This document shows, one piece after another, positions 42,124 to 51,682 of a DNA stretch of 64,000 nucleotides. Position 1 is the first letter of the stretch. Every line of letters begins with the position of its first letter. The notes under the pieces are model-generated. The model was not told where the DNA came from and did not search any database. It saw only the letters and a list, made by a program, of their open reading frames with translations. This DNA is from Rhodococcus opacus B4. GTDB taxonomy: Bacteria; Actinomycetota; Actinomycetes; Mycobacteriales; Mycobacteriaceae. The position numbers were made by a program, and so were the translations under genes. Where the stretch lies: NCBI RefSeq assembly GCF_000010805.1, contig NC_012520.1:248001-312000 (forward strand), given 5' to 3'.

Positions 42124-43614
42124 TCACACGGGCGCTTCACCTTGGAGAGGGGGGTGCCAGAAATCGGGTGTCGGTATTTCCACGAAGGCGCGCGCTTGCC
42201 TGAAGTGTTCGAGTTGTTGTGGTCGCACCAGAACTTCCGGTCGCAGCAACCGTTCGAGCTGGTCTGCCGTGAGGAGCCCGCGTGTGACCACGATGTCCGG
42301 AATGCTGCGGCCAGTGGAAAGCGACTCCTCAGCAACGGAAGTGGCGGCGGTGTACCCGATGTGCGGGTTCAACGCGGTGATGATGCCGATGGAATGTTCG
42401 ACATCGGCGCGGAGTTTGTCCGCGTTGGCGGTGATGTCCGGGACACATCGCTCCGTGAGAGCCCGACAGGCTGCACTGAGATGTGTCAGGGATTGAAACA
42501 AACTCGAGGCGATGATCGGCTCGAGGGCGTTGAGTTGGAGTTGGCCCCCTTCTGCGGCCAGGCTGATCGTGACATCGTTCCCGATGACTTCGTAGGCGAC
42601 CTGGTTGACCACCTCCGGCACGACCGGGTTGACTTTGCCCGGCATGATCGATGATCCCGCTTGGACTGCTGGCAAATTGATTTCGCCCAGGCCGGTGCGT
42701 GGACCCGAGGAGAGCAGGCGCAGGTCGTTGCAGATCTTCGACAGTTTGACCGCGGTGCGCTTGAGAACTCCGGACAGCTGAACGAATGATCCGACATCTT
42801 GTGTCGACTCGATCAGGTCGGTTGCGGTGGTCAAGGGCAGGCCGGTGATGGCACGGAGAGCCTCACAGGCGGTTTCCGCGTACAGCGGGTGGGTGTTGAT
42901 TCCTGTGCCGATGGCGGTGCCACCGAGGTTGATCTCGGCGACGAGGCGTTCGGCTTCGAGCAGTCGGTCGGCGTCCTCGGTCACCATCACCGCGTAGGTG
43001 CCGAATTCCTGTCCGAGTGTCATGGGGACGGCGTCTTGGAGCTGAGTGCGGCCCATCACCACGTCGTGAAACTCCGTCGCCTTGATCGTGAACTCGGTGG
43101 CGAGGTCTTTCATTGCCGCTCGGAGGTGATCGATGGCGAAGTGCAGGGTGACCTTGATTGCGGTGGGGTAGACGTCGTTGGTGCTCTGACTGAGGTTGAC
43201 GTCCTCGAGGGGATGCACCTCGCGGTAGGTTCCGCGAGGGAGCCCGAGTATTTCCAGTGCGCGGTTGGCGATGACCTCATTGGCGTTCATATTCGTCGAC
43301 GTGCCCGCGCCGCCTTGGATGACATCGACGACGAACTGATCGTGAAACCGGCCGCCGCGGATTTCTCTGCATGCCTCCACGATTGCCGTCATCCGTCGTG
43401 TGTCGAGAAGACCCAGCTGATGATTCGTCTGTGCTGCGGCTTCTTTGACGCTGGCCAAGGCGACAATCAATTCGGGGTAGACACTGATCGGGGTTCCCGT
43501 GATCGCAAAATTCTCTACCGCTCGGAGTGTGTGAATGCCGTAATAGGCGGAATCGGAGACCGGGCGGGTCCCGAGGAGATCGTGTTCGTCCCGCGTGACA
43601 GGTGGAGGGGGCAT
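42124..43614 (-). CDS. aspA: Aspartate ammonia-lyase
   Basis: The 496-residue protein belongs to the aspartase/fumarase superfamily, with GTSTNMNANEVIANRA, SQSTNDVYPTAIK and the signature GSSIMPGKVNP. The overall sequence (DLLGTRPVSDSAYYGIHTLR at the N terminus) points to aspartase rather than fumarase. It converts aspartate to fumarate and ammonia. The ATG at 43614 is preceded by GAAGG. It lies downstream of an ArsR-like gene on the same strand and could finish amino-acid catabolism begun by the neighbouring operons. Confidence 0.93.
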   Translation of the reverse strand: MPPPPVTRDEHDLLGTRPVSDSAYYGIHTLRAVENFAITGTPISVYPELIVALASVKEAAAQTNHQLGLLDTRRMTAIVEACREIRGGRFHDQFVVDVIQGGAGTSTNMNANEVIANRALEILGLPRGTYREVHPLEDVNLSQSTNDVYPTAIKVTLHFAIDHLRAAMKDLATEFTIKATEFHDVVMGRTQLQDAVPMTLGQEFGTYAVMVTEDADRLLEAERLVAEINLGGTAIGTGINTHPLYAETACEALRAITGLPLTTATDLIESTQDVGSFVQLSGVLKRTAVKLSKICNDLRLLSSGPRTGLGEINLPAVQAGSSIMPGKVNPVVPEVVNQVAYEVIGNDVTISLAAEGGQLQLNALEPIIASSLFQSLTHLSAACRALTERCVPDITANADKLRADVEHSIGIITALNPHIGYTAATSVAEESLSTGRSIPDIVVTRGLLTADQLERLLRPEVLVRPQQLEHFRQARAFVEIPTPDFWHPPLQGEAPV

Positions 43615-43716
43615 CGGGCCTTCTCTCTCGAGCAGATCTGAACAAGGCGGATCGGGGATGGGCATGTCGGATGGTGAACAGACTCGGACGGCTGGGGCGG
43701 GAAGGCCGCATCGGTC

Positions 43717-44154
43717 TCACGAGGCTGCGCACGCAAATTTGCTACCCGCTCCGGTCACCCCGGCGCTGGGAGGAGGGGCATTCGCCGTCTCTGGAGGTCC
43801 GGTTGCGCCGGCACCGCGACCTCCCGTAACCCCGCTGCAGGAGAGGGCGTCGGTGATGAGCATCCTGGCGTAATCATTTTCGAGTCGGTAGAGCCGGCGA
43901 GTGCCTATCCTGCGGGAGGCCACCAAGTGCGCTGCTCTGAGTTGGGCCAGATGCCGAGAGACCGTCGATGCCGGAGTGCCTACTATCGCGGCGATGTCGT
44001 TGACCGATCGCTCGCCGCCGGTGAGCGACCACACCACTCGGACACGGGTGGGATCGGAGAAGAGCCGAAACACCTCGACCAGGAAGGCCACATTGGCGTT
44101 ATTCCACTGCGGCCGCGGTAGGGACCGGGCCGTTGCCTCGTTGTGGTGGAGCAT
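43717..44154 (-). CDS. ArsR-family regulator
   Basis: The 145-residue protein has an ArsR winged helix (FLVEVFRLFSDPTRVRVVWS, ASTVSRHLAQLRAAHLVASR, GTRRLYRLENDYARML). Similar proteins include KmtR/CzrA-like sensors. The C-terminal 45 residues are Gly/Pro-rich and lack the His-rich alpha-5 metal ligands expected in that subgroup, so the sensing site may be lost or different. It precedes aspA in the same direction with a 100-bp gap. Confidence 0.82.
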   Translation of the reverse strand: MLHHNEATARSLPRPQWNNANVAFLVEVFRLFSDPTRVRVVWSLTGGERSVNDIAAIVGTPASTVSRHLAQLRAAHLVASRRIGTRRLYRLENDYARMLITDALSCSGVTGGRGAGATGPPETANAPPPSAGVTGAGSKFACAAS

Positions 44155-44237
44155 CGAGCCCCCGCTTTCCGCTCAGTGCGTCGTGGTGGAACCCGTGTTG
44201 CCGGGGACAATGCGTCGCGACATCGGTGTCGTGATGA

Positions 44238-45716
44238 TCAGGGTCGTTGCGTTCGGGCTGCGACGATTTTCGGTTCGGTGAGTGCTTCGACTGCACTCCA
44301 CACACCTTCGCGGCCGATGCCGGATCGTTTGACTCCGCCGAAAGGCATGGCATCGATCCGGAAGTCCGGACTCGAGTTGATCAGCACTGCGCCGACCCGG
44401 AGCTTGGCGGCCAGGTCCAGAGCGACATCGATATCTTGGGTGAACACGCCCGCTTGCAGCCCGGTATCGACTGCATTGGCCGAATCGATCACCGAGTCGA
44501 GGTCGGTGAACGGGTCGATCATGACCACCGGCCCGAACACCTCGTTGGTCCTGATCTGTGCGTCGCGGGGCACGTCGGTCAGCACTGCCGGGGTCACGAA
44601 CGTTCCGGTGCGGACGCCACCGGTCCGCAACACCGCGCCGCCGTCGACGGCCTCATCGATCCATCCGGTGATGCGGCGCGCCTGGTCTTCGTCGATGAGG
44701 GGCCCGATATCGGTGGCCGGGTCTCGCTTACTGCCGACCACCAAAGCTGACGCACCTTCGACCACCCGGTCCACGACAGTGCGGTAGAGACGGTTGTGGA
44801 CGAATACCCGCTGCACCGACAGGCAGTTCTGGCCGGCCACCCCGAACGCGCCGTCGACAATGGACGCGGCGACTTCCTCGGGGTCGGCGTCCGCGCAGGC
44901 GATCCGCGCATTGTTGCCCCCGAGCTCCATCAGGAGTTTGCGGGCGGGCCCGGCGTGCGCGATCAGGTCGGCCGTCGCCGGGCCGCCGGTGAAGGAGACG
45001 ACGTCGATCGCCGGGTTGGCGACCAGGGCCTGCCCCGCCGTATCGCCGGTGACCACCGCGAGGTACTCCGGTGGTACGCCGCTGGCGAGAAGGACATCGA
45101 CGAGGGCGAGCGCCGTCACGGGGGTGGCCCCAGAGGGTTTGAGCACCACCGCATTGCCCGCGATCAGGGCGGGCCCGAGCTTGTGCGCCACCAGGTTGAG
45201 GGGATCGTTGAATGGGGTGATGGCCGCGACGACTCCGACGGGTTCGCGGGTGTACCAGCCCGTCCAGCCCTCGCCGCGTGGTGTGTCGTCGAACGCGATG
45301 CTGCGGCCGGTCAAGGCGGAGGAGGCTTGGGCGGACAGTCGGAGTGTCTCCATCGCCCGGGTGACTTCGCGGTCGGCTTCCCGGAGAGTCTTGGATGACT
45401 CCGCCGTGATCAGGCGCGCGAATCGTTCCCGATCGTGTGCCACCCGTGCCGCCGCCTTCTCGATGGCCTCGCGCCGTTGCCACAGTGGCCAGGCTCGCTG
45501 CCGGTGGCCGCGGGCGACGAAGGCAATGGCCTTGTCCACTTCGTGGTCGGTGGCATTCATGACGGTGCCGACCAGGGTGCGGTCCTCGGGGTCGTAGACG
45601 TGGAGGTGCCGTGCACCGTCTCGCCACAGTCCTTCCCAGAACCCGCCCGCGAGGGGCCGCCACAGTGGGTTCTGCGGTGCGGGTGCGGTGTCGGCTGGGG
45701 TGACCGTGGATGTCAT
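44238..45716 (-). CDS. NAD(P)-dependent aldehyde dehydrogenase
   Basis: The 492-residue enzyme has the general-base motif MELGGNN and the catalytic Cys in GVAGQNCLSVQR, with the cofactor region VVAAITPFNDPLNLVAHK. It is a class-3-type ALDH that oxidises an aldehyde to an acid. It is the last gene of the minus-strand ABC transporter/oxidase operon and overlaps the ATPase gene by 4 bp, so its substrate is probably the aldehyde released by the flavin oxidase at 50405. Confidence 0.92.
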   Translation of the reverse strand: MTSTVTPADTAPAPQNPLWRPLAGGFWEGLWRDGARHLHVYDPEDRTLVGTVMNATDHEVDKAIAFVARGHRQRAWPLWQRREAIEKAAARVAHDRERFARLITAESSKTLREADREVTRAMETLRLSAQASSALTGRSIAFDDTPRGEGWTGWYTREPVGVVAAITPFNDPLNLVAHKLGPALIAGNAVVLKPSGATPVTALALVDVLLASGVPPEYLAVVTGDTAGQALVANPAIDVVSFTGGPATADLIAHAGPARKLLMELGGNNARIACADADPEEVAASIVDGAFGVAGQNCLSVQRVFVHNRLYRTVVDRVVEGASALVVGSKRDPATDIGPLIDEDQARRITGWIDEAVDGGAVLRTGGVRTGTFVTPAVLTDVPRDAQIRTNEVFGPVVMIDPFTDLDSVIDSANAVDTGLQAGVFTQDIDVALDLAAKLRVGAVLINSSPDFRIDAMPFGGVKRSGIGREGVWSAVEALTEPKIVAARTQRP

Positions 45717-46759
45717 ACCGACTTCTCCTTGTCATGTACTAGTGCGGCTCGGACGTCATTCCATCGGTGGCAGCGCACCGAATGTCCCGCCGCGATCTCG
45801 GTCAACACCGGTTGTTCGGCGCGGCATCGGTCCACGGCGAGCGGGCACCGGGTATGGAATCGGCAGCCGGGTGGCGGGTTGATCGGCGAGGGCGGTTCGC
45901 CGGCAGCCTCGGCGTGGCCCGTGCAGGGGTGTGCGTGGGTTGCGGCCGCGAGGAGCGCGAGGGTGTAGGGGTGCACCGATCCTTCGAAGAGGTCGTCGCG
46001 GTCGGCGATCTCCACGATCTGCCCGAGGTAGAGCACGGCGACCCGATCGCTGGCGAATCGCACCACGCGCAGGTCATGCGAGATGAGGACCATGGTGAGG
46101 TGGTGTTCACGGCGGAGCCGGGTGAGGAGGTTGAGGACCCTGGCCTGTACCGAGGCGTCCAGTGCCGAGGTCGGCTCGTCGCAGATCAACAGTCGCGGTT
46201 TGAGGAGCAGGGCGCGGGCGATGACCACGCGTTGCAATTGACCGCCCGAACACTGCCCCGGGTATCGGCCCAGGTAGGTGTCGTCGAGCCCGACCTCCTG
46301 CAGCGAGGCCGAGATCGCGAGCCCCCGTTCGGCGCGGGTTCCGATGCGGTGTTGTGCGAGGACGGCGTAGAGGCTGTCAGCGATGGTCATCCGCGGGTCC
46401 ATCGCGGCGTGCGGGTCTTGGAAGACCAATTGGGCGATGCGCCGCAGTTGTTTTCGCTGAGACTCTTTCATGGTTCGGGTGTCGAGCCCGTCGATGGCGA
46501 CGGTGCCGGCATCGAGCTCGATGAGCCGGAGTATTGCCCGGGCGATTGTGCTTTTGCCGGAACCGGATTCGCCGACCAGTCCCAGAACCTGCCCGGCCTT
46601 GATGGTCAGCGAGACGCCGTCGATGGAGTGCACATGTTCGCGTGTGCGGCGCAGACCGCGGCGGGGCAGGGGGAAGCGTTTGACCGCGCCCTCCATAACG
46701 ACCATGTCGGGTGCGTGCTCCGCACGACGGTGCGGGGGAGACATCATCATCGAGGTCAT
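45713..46759 (-). CDS. Peptide/nickel-type ABC transporter ATP-binding protein (DppF-like)
   Basis: The 348-residue ATPase has Walker A (GLVGESGSGKSTIARAI), signature CSGGQLQRVVIARAL, Walker B (LLICDEPTSALD) and the C-terminal oligopeptide-type cysteine region (PPGCRFHTRCPLAVDRCR). It is the second ATPase of a dipeptide/opine importer. The ATG at 46759 overlaps the previous stop. Confidence 0.92.
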   Translation of the reverse strand: MTSMMMSPPHRRAEHAPDMVVMEGAVKRFPLPRRGLRRTREHVHSIDGVSLTIKAGQVLGLVGESGSGKSTIARAILRLIELDAGTVAIDGLDTRTMKESQRKQLRRIAQLVFQDPHAAMDPRMTIADSLYAVLAQHRIGTRAERGLAISASLQEVGLDDTYLGRYPGQCSGGQLQRVVIARALLLKPRLLICDEPTSALDASVQARVLNLLTRLRREHHLTMVLISHDLRVVRFASDRVAVLYLGQIVEIADRDDLFEGSVHPYTLALLAAATHAHPCTGHAEAAGEPPSPINPPPGCRFHTRCPLAVDRCRAEQPVLTEIAAGHSVRCHRWNDVRAALVHDKEKSV

Positions 46760-47757
46760 GCGGACTCCCCGAGGTGGATGGGTGCCCAGCAGCGGGTGGA
46801 GTGTTCGTGGGGCTCGTGCCGGCCCGCAGTGAGATCGGGCTCGGTGGTGGCGCATTGATGTTCCACGTGTGCGGTCGCTGCCACCGAACATCGGGACCGG
46901 AAACGGCAGCCCGCCGACAGGTCGCGGGCGGAGCTGGCGTTTCCGGGAATGGCATACAGCTCCCCGGTCGCGGTGGTCTTGAGCATCGAGGCGTTGATGA
47001 GGGCTTGGGTGTAGGGGTGCTCGGGTGCGGCGAGGATGTCCGCGGTCGTCCCCTCTTCGACGATGCGCCCGGCGTACATCACGGCGATGCGGTCCGCGAT
47101 GGCGGAGACGACGCCGAGATCGTGCGAGATGAACAGGACGGACATGCCGAGCTGTGTGCGCTTGGCTGCGATCAGCGCCAGGATCTGTGCCTCGATGGTG
47201 ACATCGAGGGCGGTCGTCGGTTCGTCGGCGATCAACAGTTGCGGCTGTCCGGCGAGCGCGATCGCGATCATCACTCGCTGTGCGATACCACCGGAGAGCT
47301 GGTGTGCGTAGGAGCGGGCTCGGCGGTCCGGTTCGGCGATGCCGACGTCGGCGAGTAGTTCGACCGCGGCCCGTCGTGCCGAGTGCCGGTTCATCCCGAG
47401 ATACCGTCGCAGCGGCTCCGCGACCTGCGCACCGACTGTGGAGGTCGGGTCCAGCATCCGCTTGGGCTGCTGGAACAGTGCCCCGATTCGGCCGCCCCGC
47501 ACCTTGTTCATGGCGCGATCGGACAACCCGAGCAGATCGACCCCGTCGAGCGTGATCGCGCTGGCGTTCATCTGCGCGCCGCGCGGGAGCAGGCGCATCA
47601 ACGACAGCGCGGTCATGCTCTTGCCGGACCCTGATTCCCCGACGAGGGCGAGTATTTCACCGCGATCGATGTGGAAACTCACCTCGTCGAGTACCGGGCT
47701 CGTGGGTGCGCCGTCGAACCTTGCCGACAACTTGGTGACATTCAACAGCTCGGGCAT
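46756..47757 (-). CDS. Peptide/nickel-type ABC transporter ATP-binding protein (DppD-like)
   Basis: The 333-residue ATPase has Walker A (LVGESGSGKSMTALSLM), signature LSGGIAQRVMIAIAL, Walker B (LLIADEPTTALD) and the C-terminal AGCRFRSRC region. The ATG at 47757 follows GGAGGA and almost touches the GntR gene; upstream frame to 47820 overlaps that gene and is unlikely. Confidence 0.92.
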   Translation of the reverse strand: MPELLNVTKLSARFDGAPTSPVLDEVSFHIDRGEILALVGESGSGKSMTALSLMRLLPRGAQMNASAITLDGVDLLGLSDRAMNKVRGGRIGALFQQPKRMLDPTSTVGAQVAEPLRRYLGMNRHSARRAAVELLADVGIAEPDRRARSYAHQLSGGIAQRVMIAIALAGQPQLLIADEPTTALDVTIEAQILALIAAKRTQLGMSVLFISHDLGVVSAIADRIAVMYAGRIVEEGTTADILAAPEHPYTQALINASMLKTTATGELYAIPGNASSARDLSAGCRFRSRCSVAATAHVEHQCATTEPDLTAGRHEPHEHSTRCWAPIHLGESA

Positions 47758-47758
47758 G

Positions 47759-48481
47759 TCATCCTCCGTGGTGCTGGTGAGTGTGTGCGACTGCGACTGC
47801 GATTGCGGATGTGTCGTCACGGTGCGTGGTGAGGGTGTTCATCGCGTCACCGAAATGCGCGTCGAGTGCCTCGATCAGGGCAGGCAGGTTCCCGGTGGTG
47901 ATCAGCCTGAGCAGGTGCTGATGCTCGTCGAGGAGATCGCCACGGCCTTTGTAGGTGCCGACCAACATGTTCAATCCCAGTCGCGTCTGTCCGGCGAGCT
48001 GGGCGTACATGGTGGTGAGCCGTTCACTACCCGCCGCGTAGACCGCGATCTCATGGAATCGGAGATCGAACGCCGAGGCCTGTACCCAGTCCTCTCGGTG
48101 AATCGCGAGGGACATGCGCCCGAGCGTTTGTTCGAGTTCGGCGATCAGTGAAGCCGGGGCGCCGCGAGTGACGAGCCGAATCAGTGCGGCGCGTTCGACG
48201 GTCGCACGGGCGAAGTAGAGATCCTCCAAGTCCTCTGCGGTCAGCACCCGGACGGTGATCCCGCGGTGCGGGGTGCGCACGAGCAGCTCTTCTTGCACCA
48301 GCCGTTGCAATCCCTCACGAACGGGCCCGCGGCTCGTGCGGAACTGCGCGGCCAGTTCCACCTCGTTGAGCGGCATACCCGGTGCGAATGTGCCGTCGAA
48401 GATGCGTTGACGTATCTGCGACGTCACGACAGCGGCGAGTGTGCGCTTCGGTACATCGTTGTCGGGTGGCGCTTTTCGCAT
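47759..48481 (-). CDS. GntR-family regulator (FCD-type)
   Basis: The 240-residue protein has an N-terminal GntR helix-turn-helix (IRQRIFDGTFAPGMPLNEVE, FRTSRGPVREGLQRLVQEE) and an FCD ligand domain with FDLRFHEIAV, DEHQHLLRLI and LDAHFGDA histidines that usually bind a metal and an organic acid. It is inside the transporter operon, so it likely controls this catabolic unit. A GTG at 48487 close to AAGGAGGG is an alternative start. Confidence 0.9.
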   Translation of the reverse strand: MRKAPPDNDVPKRTLAAVVTSQIRQRIFDGTFAPGMPLNEVELAAQFRTSRGPVREGLQRLVQEELLVRTPHRGITVRVLTAEDLEDLYFARATVERAALIRLVTRGAPASLIAELEQTLGRMSLAIHREDWVQASAFDLRFHEIAVYAAGSERLTTMYAQLAGQTRLGLNMLVGTYKGRGDLLDEHQHLLRLITTGNLPALIEALDAHFGDAMNTLTTHRDDTSAIAVAVAHTHQHHGG

Positions 48482-48528
48482 ATTCACGGTCCCTCCTTGG
48501 CGGTGCTTTGGGCCGGACGGGTGCAGCG

Positions 48529-49431
48529 TCAGCTCTGGCGGCTGCGGCGGGCGTTGATGCCTTGACCGATGAGGGTCACGCTCAATGCCGTGATGAAGAT
48601 GGCGAGACCGGGATAGATGACCAGACCCGGTGCGGCGGACATGAAGGGCTGGGCATCGGCGAGCATGGATCCCCAGTCGGCGTCGGGTGGTTGCACGCCC
48701 AGCCCTAGAAAGGACAGGGCGCCGACGGTGATGAGTTTGTGCCCGAAGCGCAGTGCCGCGTGTGCGGTGAGCGGGCTCAGTGCGTTGGGAAGGATGTGCC
48801 GGAAGACGATGAAGGTGGACGAGCAGCCGAGCGCGCGAGCGGCTTCGATGAAGTCGCGTGAGTCTATTTCCAGCGTCAACCCTCTTGCGAGTCGGGCGAA
48901 CGGGGTCCATCCGCCGATGACGAGGGCGAGGATCAGCGTCGTGTATCCGGCGCCGAGGATGGACACCAGGAACATGGCCACGATCATTTCGGGAAAGGCG
49001 AGCAGGACGTCGGTGACCCGCATGACGAACTGGTCGAGGGCGCCGCGTCGCCTGGCGCAGACGATGCCGATGAGGGTGCCGCTCACCGCGCAGATCGCCA
49101 GGGTGATGGCGGCAATCGAGACAGAGAAGCGGCCGCCGTCCATCAGCCGGCTCAGCACGTCGCGGCCGAGTTGATCGGTGCCGAGCCAATGGCTGCTCGA
49201 GCTCGGTGCCAGCCGGTCGCTGAGGTTTTGGGCCGACGGGTTGTAGGGCATGATCCACGGGGTCAGCACAAGGATGACGGTGATCGCCACGATGACGGCG
49301 ATGCCGATGATCAGGCTGACCGGGGTGTTCCGCAGGGCGTGTACGGCCCGGCTCGGGGTGGAGGCGCGGCGTGGGGCGGGTCGCTCTGGCCGGCTGGGCG
49401 CCGGTGCAGTCGGGTTGTCAAGCAGGGACAT
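48529..49431 (-). CDS. Peptide-type ABC transporter permease (DppC-like)
   Basis: The 300-residue permease has an N-terminal helix (SLIIGIAVIVAITVILVLTP), the GTDQLGRDVLSRLM segment typical of DppC/OppC and an EAA loop EAARALGCSSTFIVFRHILP. It pairs with the DppB-like gene just upstream (14-bp overlap). Confidence 0.92.
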   Translation of the reverse strand: MSLLDNPTAPAPSRPERPAPRRASTPSRAVHALRNTPVSLIIGIAVIVAITVILVLTPWIMPYNPSAQNLSDRLAPSSSSHWLGTDQLGRDVLSRLMDGGRFSVSIAAITLAICAVSGTLIGIVCARRRGALDQFVMRVTDVLLAFPEMIVAMFLVSILGAGYTTLILALVIGGWTPFARLARGLTLEIDSRDFIEAARALGCSSTFIVFRHILPNALSPLTAHAALRFGHKLITVGALSFLGLGVQPPDADWGSMLADAQPFMSAAPGLVIYPGLAIFITALSVTLIGQGINARRSRQS

Positions 49432-50361
49432 TCGCTGACCTCACCGTCGGATTGATGTAGGTGTACAGCACATCGGTCGCGGTGGTGATGATGACGGCCA
49501 GCGCGACGATGCTGATGATCGATGCTTGGATCACCGGGACGTCCCCGTTCATGACGGAGTCGTAGAGCAGCCGGCCCATGCCCGGCACCGCGAAGATGAC
49601 CTCCACGACGACGGAACCACCGAGCAGACCTGCCAGCCACACCGAGAACAAGGTGACCACGGGCAGGAGCGAATTCCGCACGCCGTGCCGGACCATCGTC
49701 TCCCGGAACGTCAGGCCGCGGGCCCGTGATGCGGTGATGTGCGGGGATTCGAGGACGTCGACCATCGAGGCCCGGGTGACTTGCGTGAAGTAGCTCATCG
49801 GCCGCAGCGCCAGGGTCAGGCAGGGAAGGATCATCGAGGACGGGCCGGTCCAGCCCGCCGACGGCAAGGCGCCGAGTTTGAGCGCGAACATCAGGATCAG
49901 CACGGGGGCGAGCCAGTACTCGGGGATCGCGACGAAAGCTTGGGTGATAGTGGTGATTACGGTGTCCGTCGGTGTGCCCCGCTTGATGGCGGCGATGGAT
50001 CCGAGGGGCAGGGCGAACAGTAACGCCACCAGCAGCGAGGTGACTGCCAGTATCGCGGTGACCGAGAGTGCGTGCCCGATCATCTCCATGACCGGGGATC
50101 GGCTGGTGTACGACAACCCGAGGTCACCGGTGACGGCCTTGGCCAACCAGTCGAAATACTGCACGACGAGCGGCCGGTCGAGCCCGTAGGCGGCGCGGAG
50201 ACGCTCGACGACCTCCGGATCCATGGTGACGTCGTTGACCCTTGCTCGGAGAATCTTCCGCGCCGGGTCACCGGGGTGATGTACGGGATGAGGAAGACGA
50301 CGAACGAGACGATCAGCAAGGTGGCGACGAGCACGGACATGCGTCGGACGATGGCGATCAC
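49418..50361 (-). pseudogene. Peptide-type ABC transporter permease (DppB-like), one-base frameshift
   Basis: The N terminus MIAIVRRMSVLVATLLIVSF is read in the frame starting 50361, but the rest (PGDPARKILRARVNDV onward to VRSANVPA) is in another frame. The switch is at about 50270-50276, where CCCCGGTGAC stands for an expected CCCCGGGTGAC: one G is missing in a short run. The body contains the EAA-like ASRARGLTFRETMVRHGVRN and six helices of DppB. If real, the importer lacks this subunit; a sequencing error in the G run is a serious alternative because every other gene of the operon is intact. Confidence 0.8.
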
Positions 50362-50404
50362 TACACACCTCCTTCGGTATTTCGGTCTCAGCGGCGGCGA
50401 CGGT

Positions 50405-51682
50405 TCAGCGGACCAGGTCGAGGACTCGGAAGAAGGCCCCGGCCGGGGGCAGGAACCAGGGCGGTCCGAAGTGGCCGGGCACCGGCAGGAAGGTCAGATC
50501 TCTCCACGGATTCGCCGTGGTGTCGCCGGTGACGATGTGGGAGAGGACCTTTCCCATGTGGGTGGCCATTTGCACGCCGTGGCCGCTGTAGCCGACGGAG
50601 TAGTACAGGCCGTCTTGTTCGCCCGCGTGCACCATCTGATCGACCGACATGTCGACCAGACCACCCCAGCAGTAGTCGATGCCGACATCGGCGAGCTGCG
50701 GGTAGACCTTGGTCATGGCCCGCTTCAGGATCTGACCGCTCTTGATGTCGGATCCGCTGTTCGACATCGCAAACCGCGCACGACCACCGAAGAGGAGCCG
50801 GTTGTCCGGGGTGATGCGGAAGTAGTAGAGCAGGTGCTTGCTGTCGGCGGCGACGCGTTTGCGGGGGAGCAGCTCGTCGACGACGTGCTGGGGGAGCGGT
50901 TCGGTGACGATGATGAAACTGCCGATCGGCACGATCCGGCGCCGCAGCCAGGGGGTCAGGCCTCCGGTGTAGCCGCTGGTGGCGACGACGACCTGGTCGG
51001 CCCGCACCACACCCCGAGCGGTCTGGATGTCGTGCTGGTATCCGTCCCGTTTGGTCATGGCGGTGACCTTGCAGCCCTCGTGGATCGACACGCCGTTGGC
51101 GGCGGCCGCCCGCGCGAGCCCGTGGACGAGTTTGCCGACGTGTACCCCGGCGCCGAGGGGGTCGACCATCGCGCCGTGGTAGAAGGAACTGCCGATCTCG
51201 TCGCGAATGTCCTGGGGCGGGATCAGGGCGACGTCTTGGCCGGTGTACTTGCTGATCAGTTCCGCGGACCGCTCGAATCCGGTGTAGTGACTGGGTTTGC
51301 AGGCCAACGTCAGTTTCCCGGTGCGCTCGAATGCGCAGTCGATGCCCTCGGTGGTGACGAGGTCTTCGATCGTGTCGATGGCGGCGTTGTAGGCGAGGAA
51401 CATCTCCCTCGCCCGTTCGGGTCCGTACCGTCGCACCGCGGTGGGAAAGGAAATGGCCAGCCCGGTGGTGGCCATGCCCCCATTGCGTCCGGAGGCACCC
51501 CATCCGATCGTGTGCTCCTCGAGCAGCACCACCGAGGCGCCGGCTCGCGCCACATGCAGTGCGGTCGACAGCCCGGTGAGACCGGCGCCGATGACGGCGA
51601 CGTCGGCGTGCGCGGGCACATCGTTGCGGCGGTAGTCCGCTCCTGGCTCGGCCGTGTCCAGCCAGTAGGACCCGAGCTTCAC
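50405..51682 (-). CDS. FAD-dependent amine oxidoreductase (DAO family, PuuB-like)
   Basis: The 425-residue flavoprotein has the dinucleotide motif VIGAGLTGLSTALHVA, the conserved GWGASGRNGGM loop and a C-terminal FAD segment GYSGHGVQMATHMGKVL. These match the D-amino-acid-oxidase-like family that includes gamma-glutamylputrescine oxidase. It likely oxidises a secondary or primary amine imported by the adjacent ABC system to an aldehyde, which the ALDH at 44238 could then oxidise. It overlaps the HAD gene by 4 bp. Confidence 0.88.
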   Translation of the reverse strand: MKLGSYWLDTAEPGADYRRNDVPAHADVAVIGAGLTGLSTALHVARAGASVVLLEEHTIGWGASGRNGGMATTGLAISFPTAVRRYGPERAREMFLAYNAAIDTIEDLVTTEGIDCAFERTGKLTLACKPSHYTGFERSAELISKYTGQDVALIPPQDIRDEIGSSFYHGAMVDPLGAGVHVGKLVHGLARAAAANGVSIHEGCKVTAMTKRDGYQHDIQTARGVVRADQVVVATSGYTGGLTPWLRRRIVPIGSFIIVTEPLPQHVVDELLPRKRVAADSKHLLYYFRITPDNRLLFGGRARFAMSNSGSDIKSGQILKRAMTKVYPQLADVGIDYCWGGLVDMSVDQMVHAGEQDGLYYSVGYSGHGVQMATHMGKVLSHIVTGDTTANPWRDLTFLPVPGHFGPPWFLPPAGAFFRVLDLVR

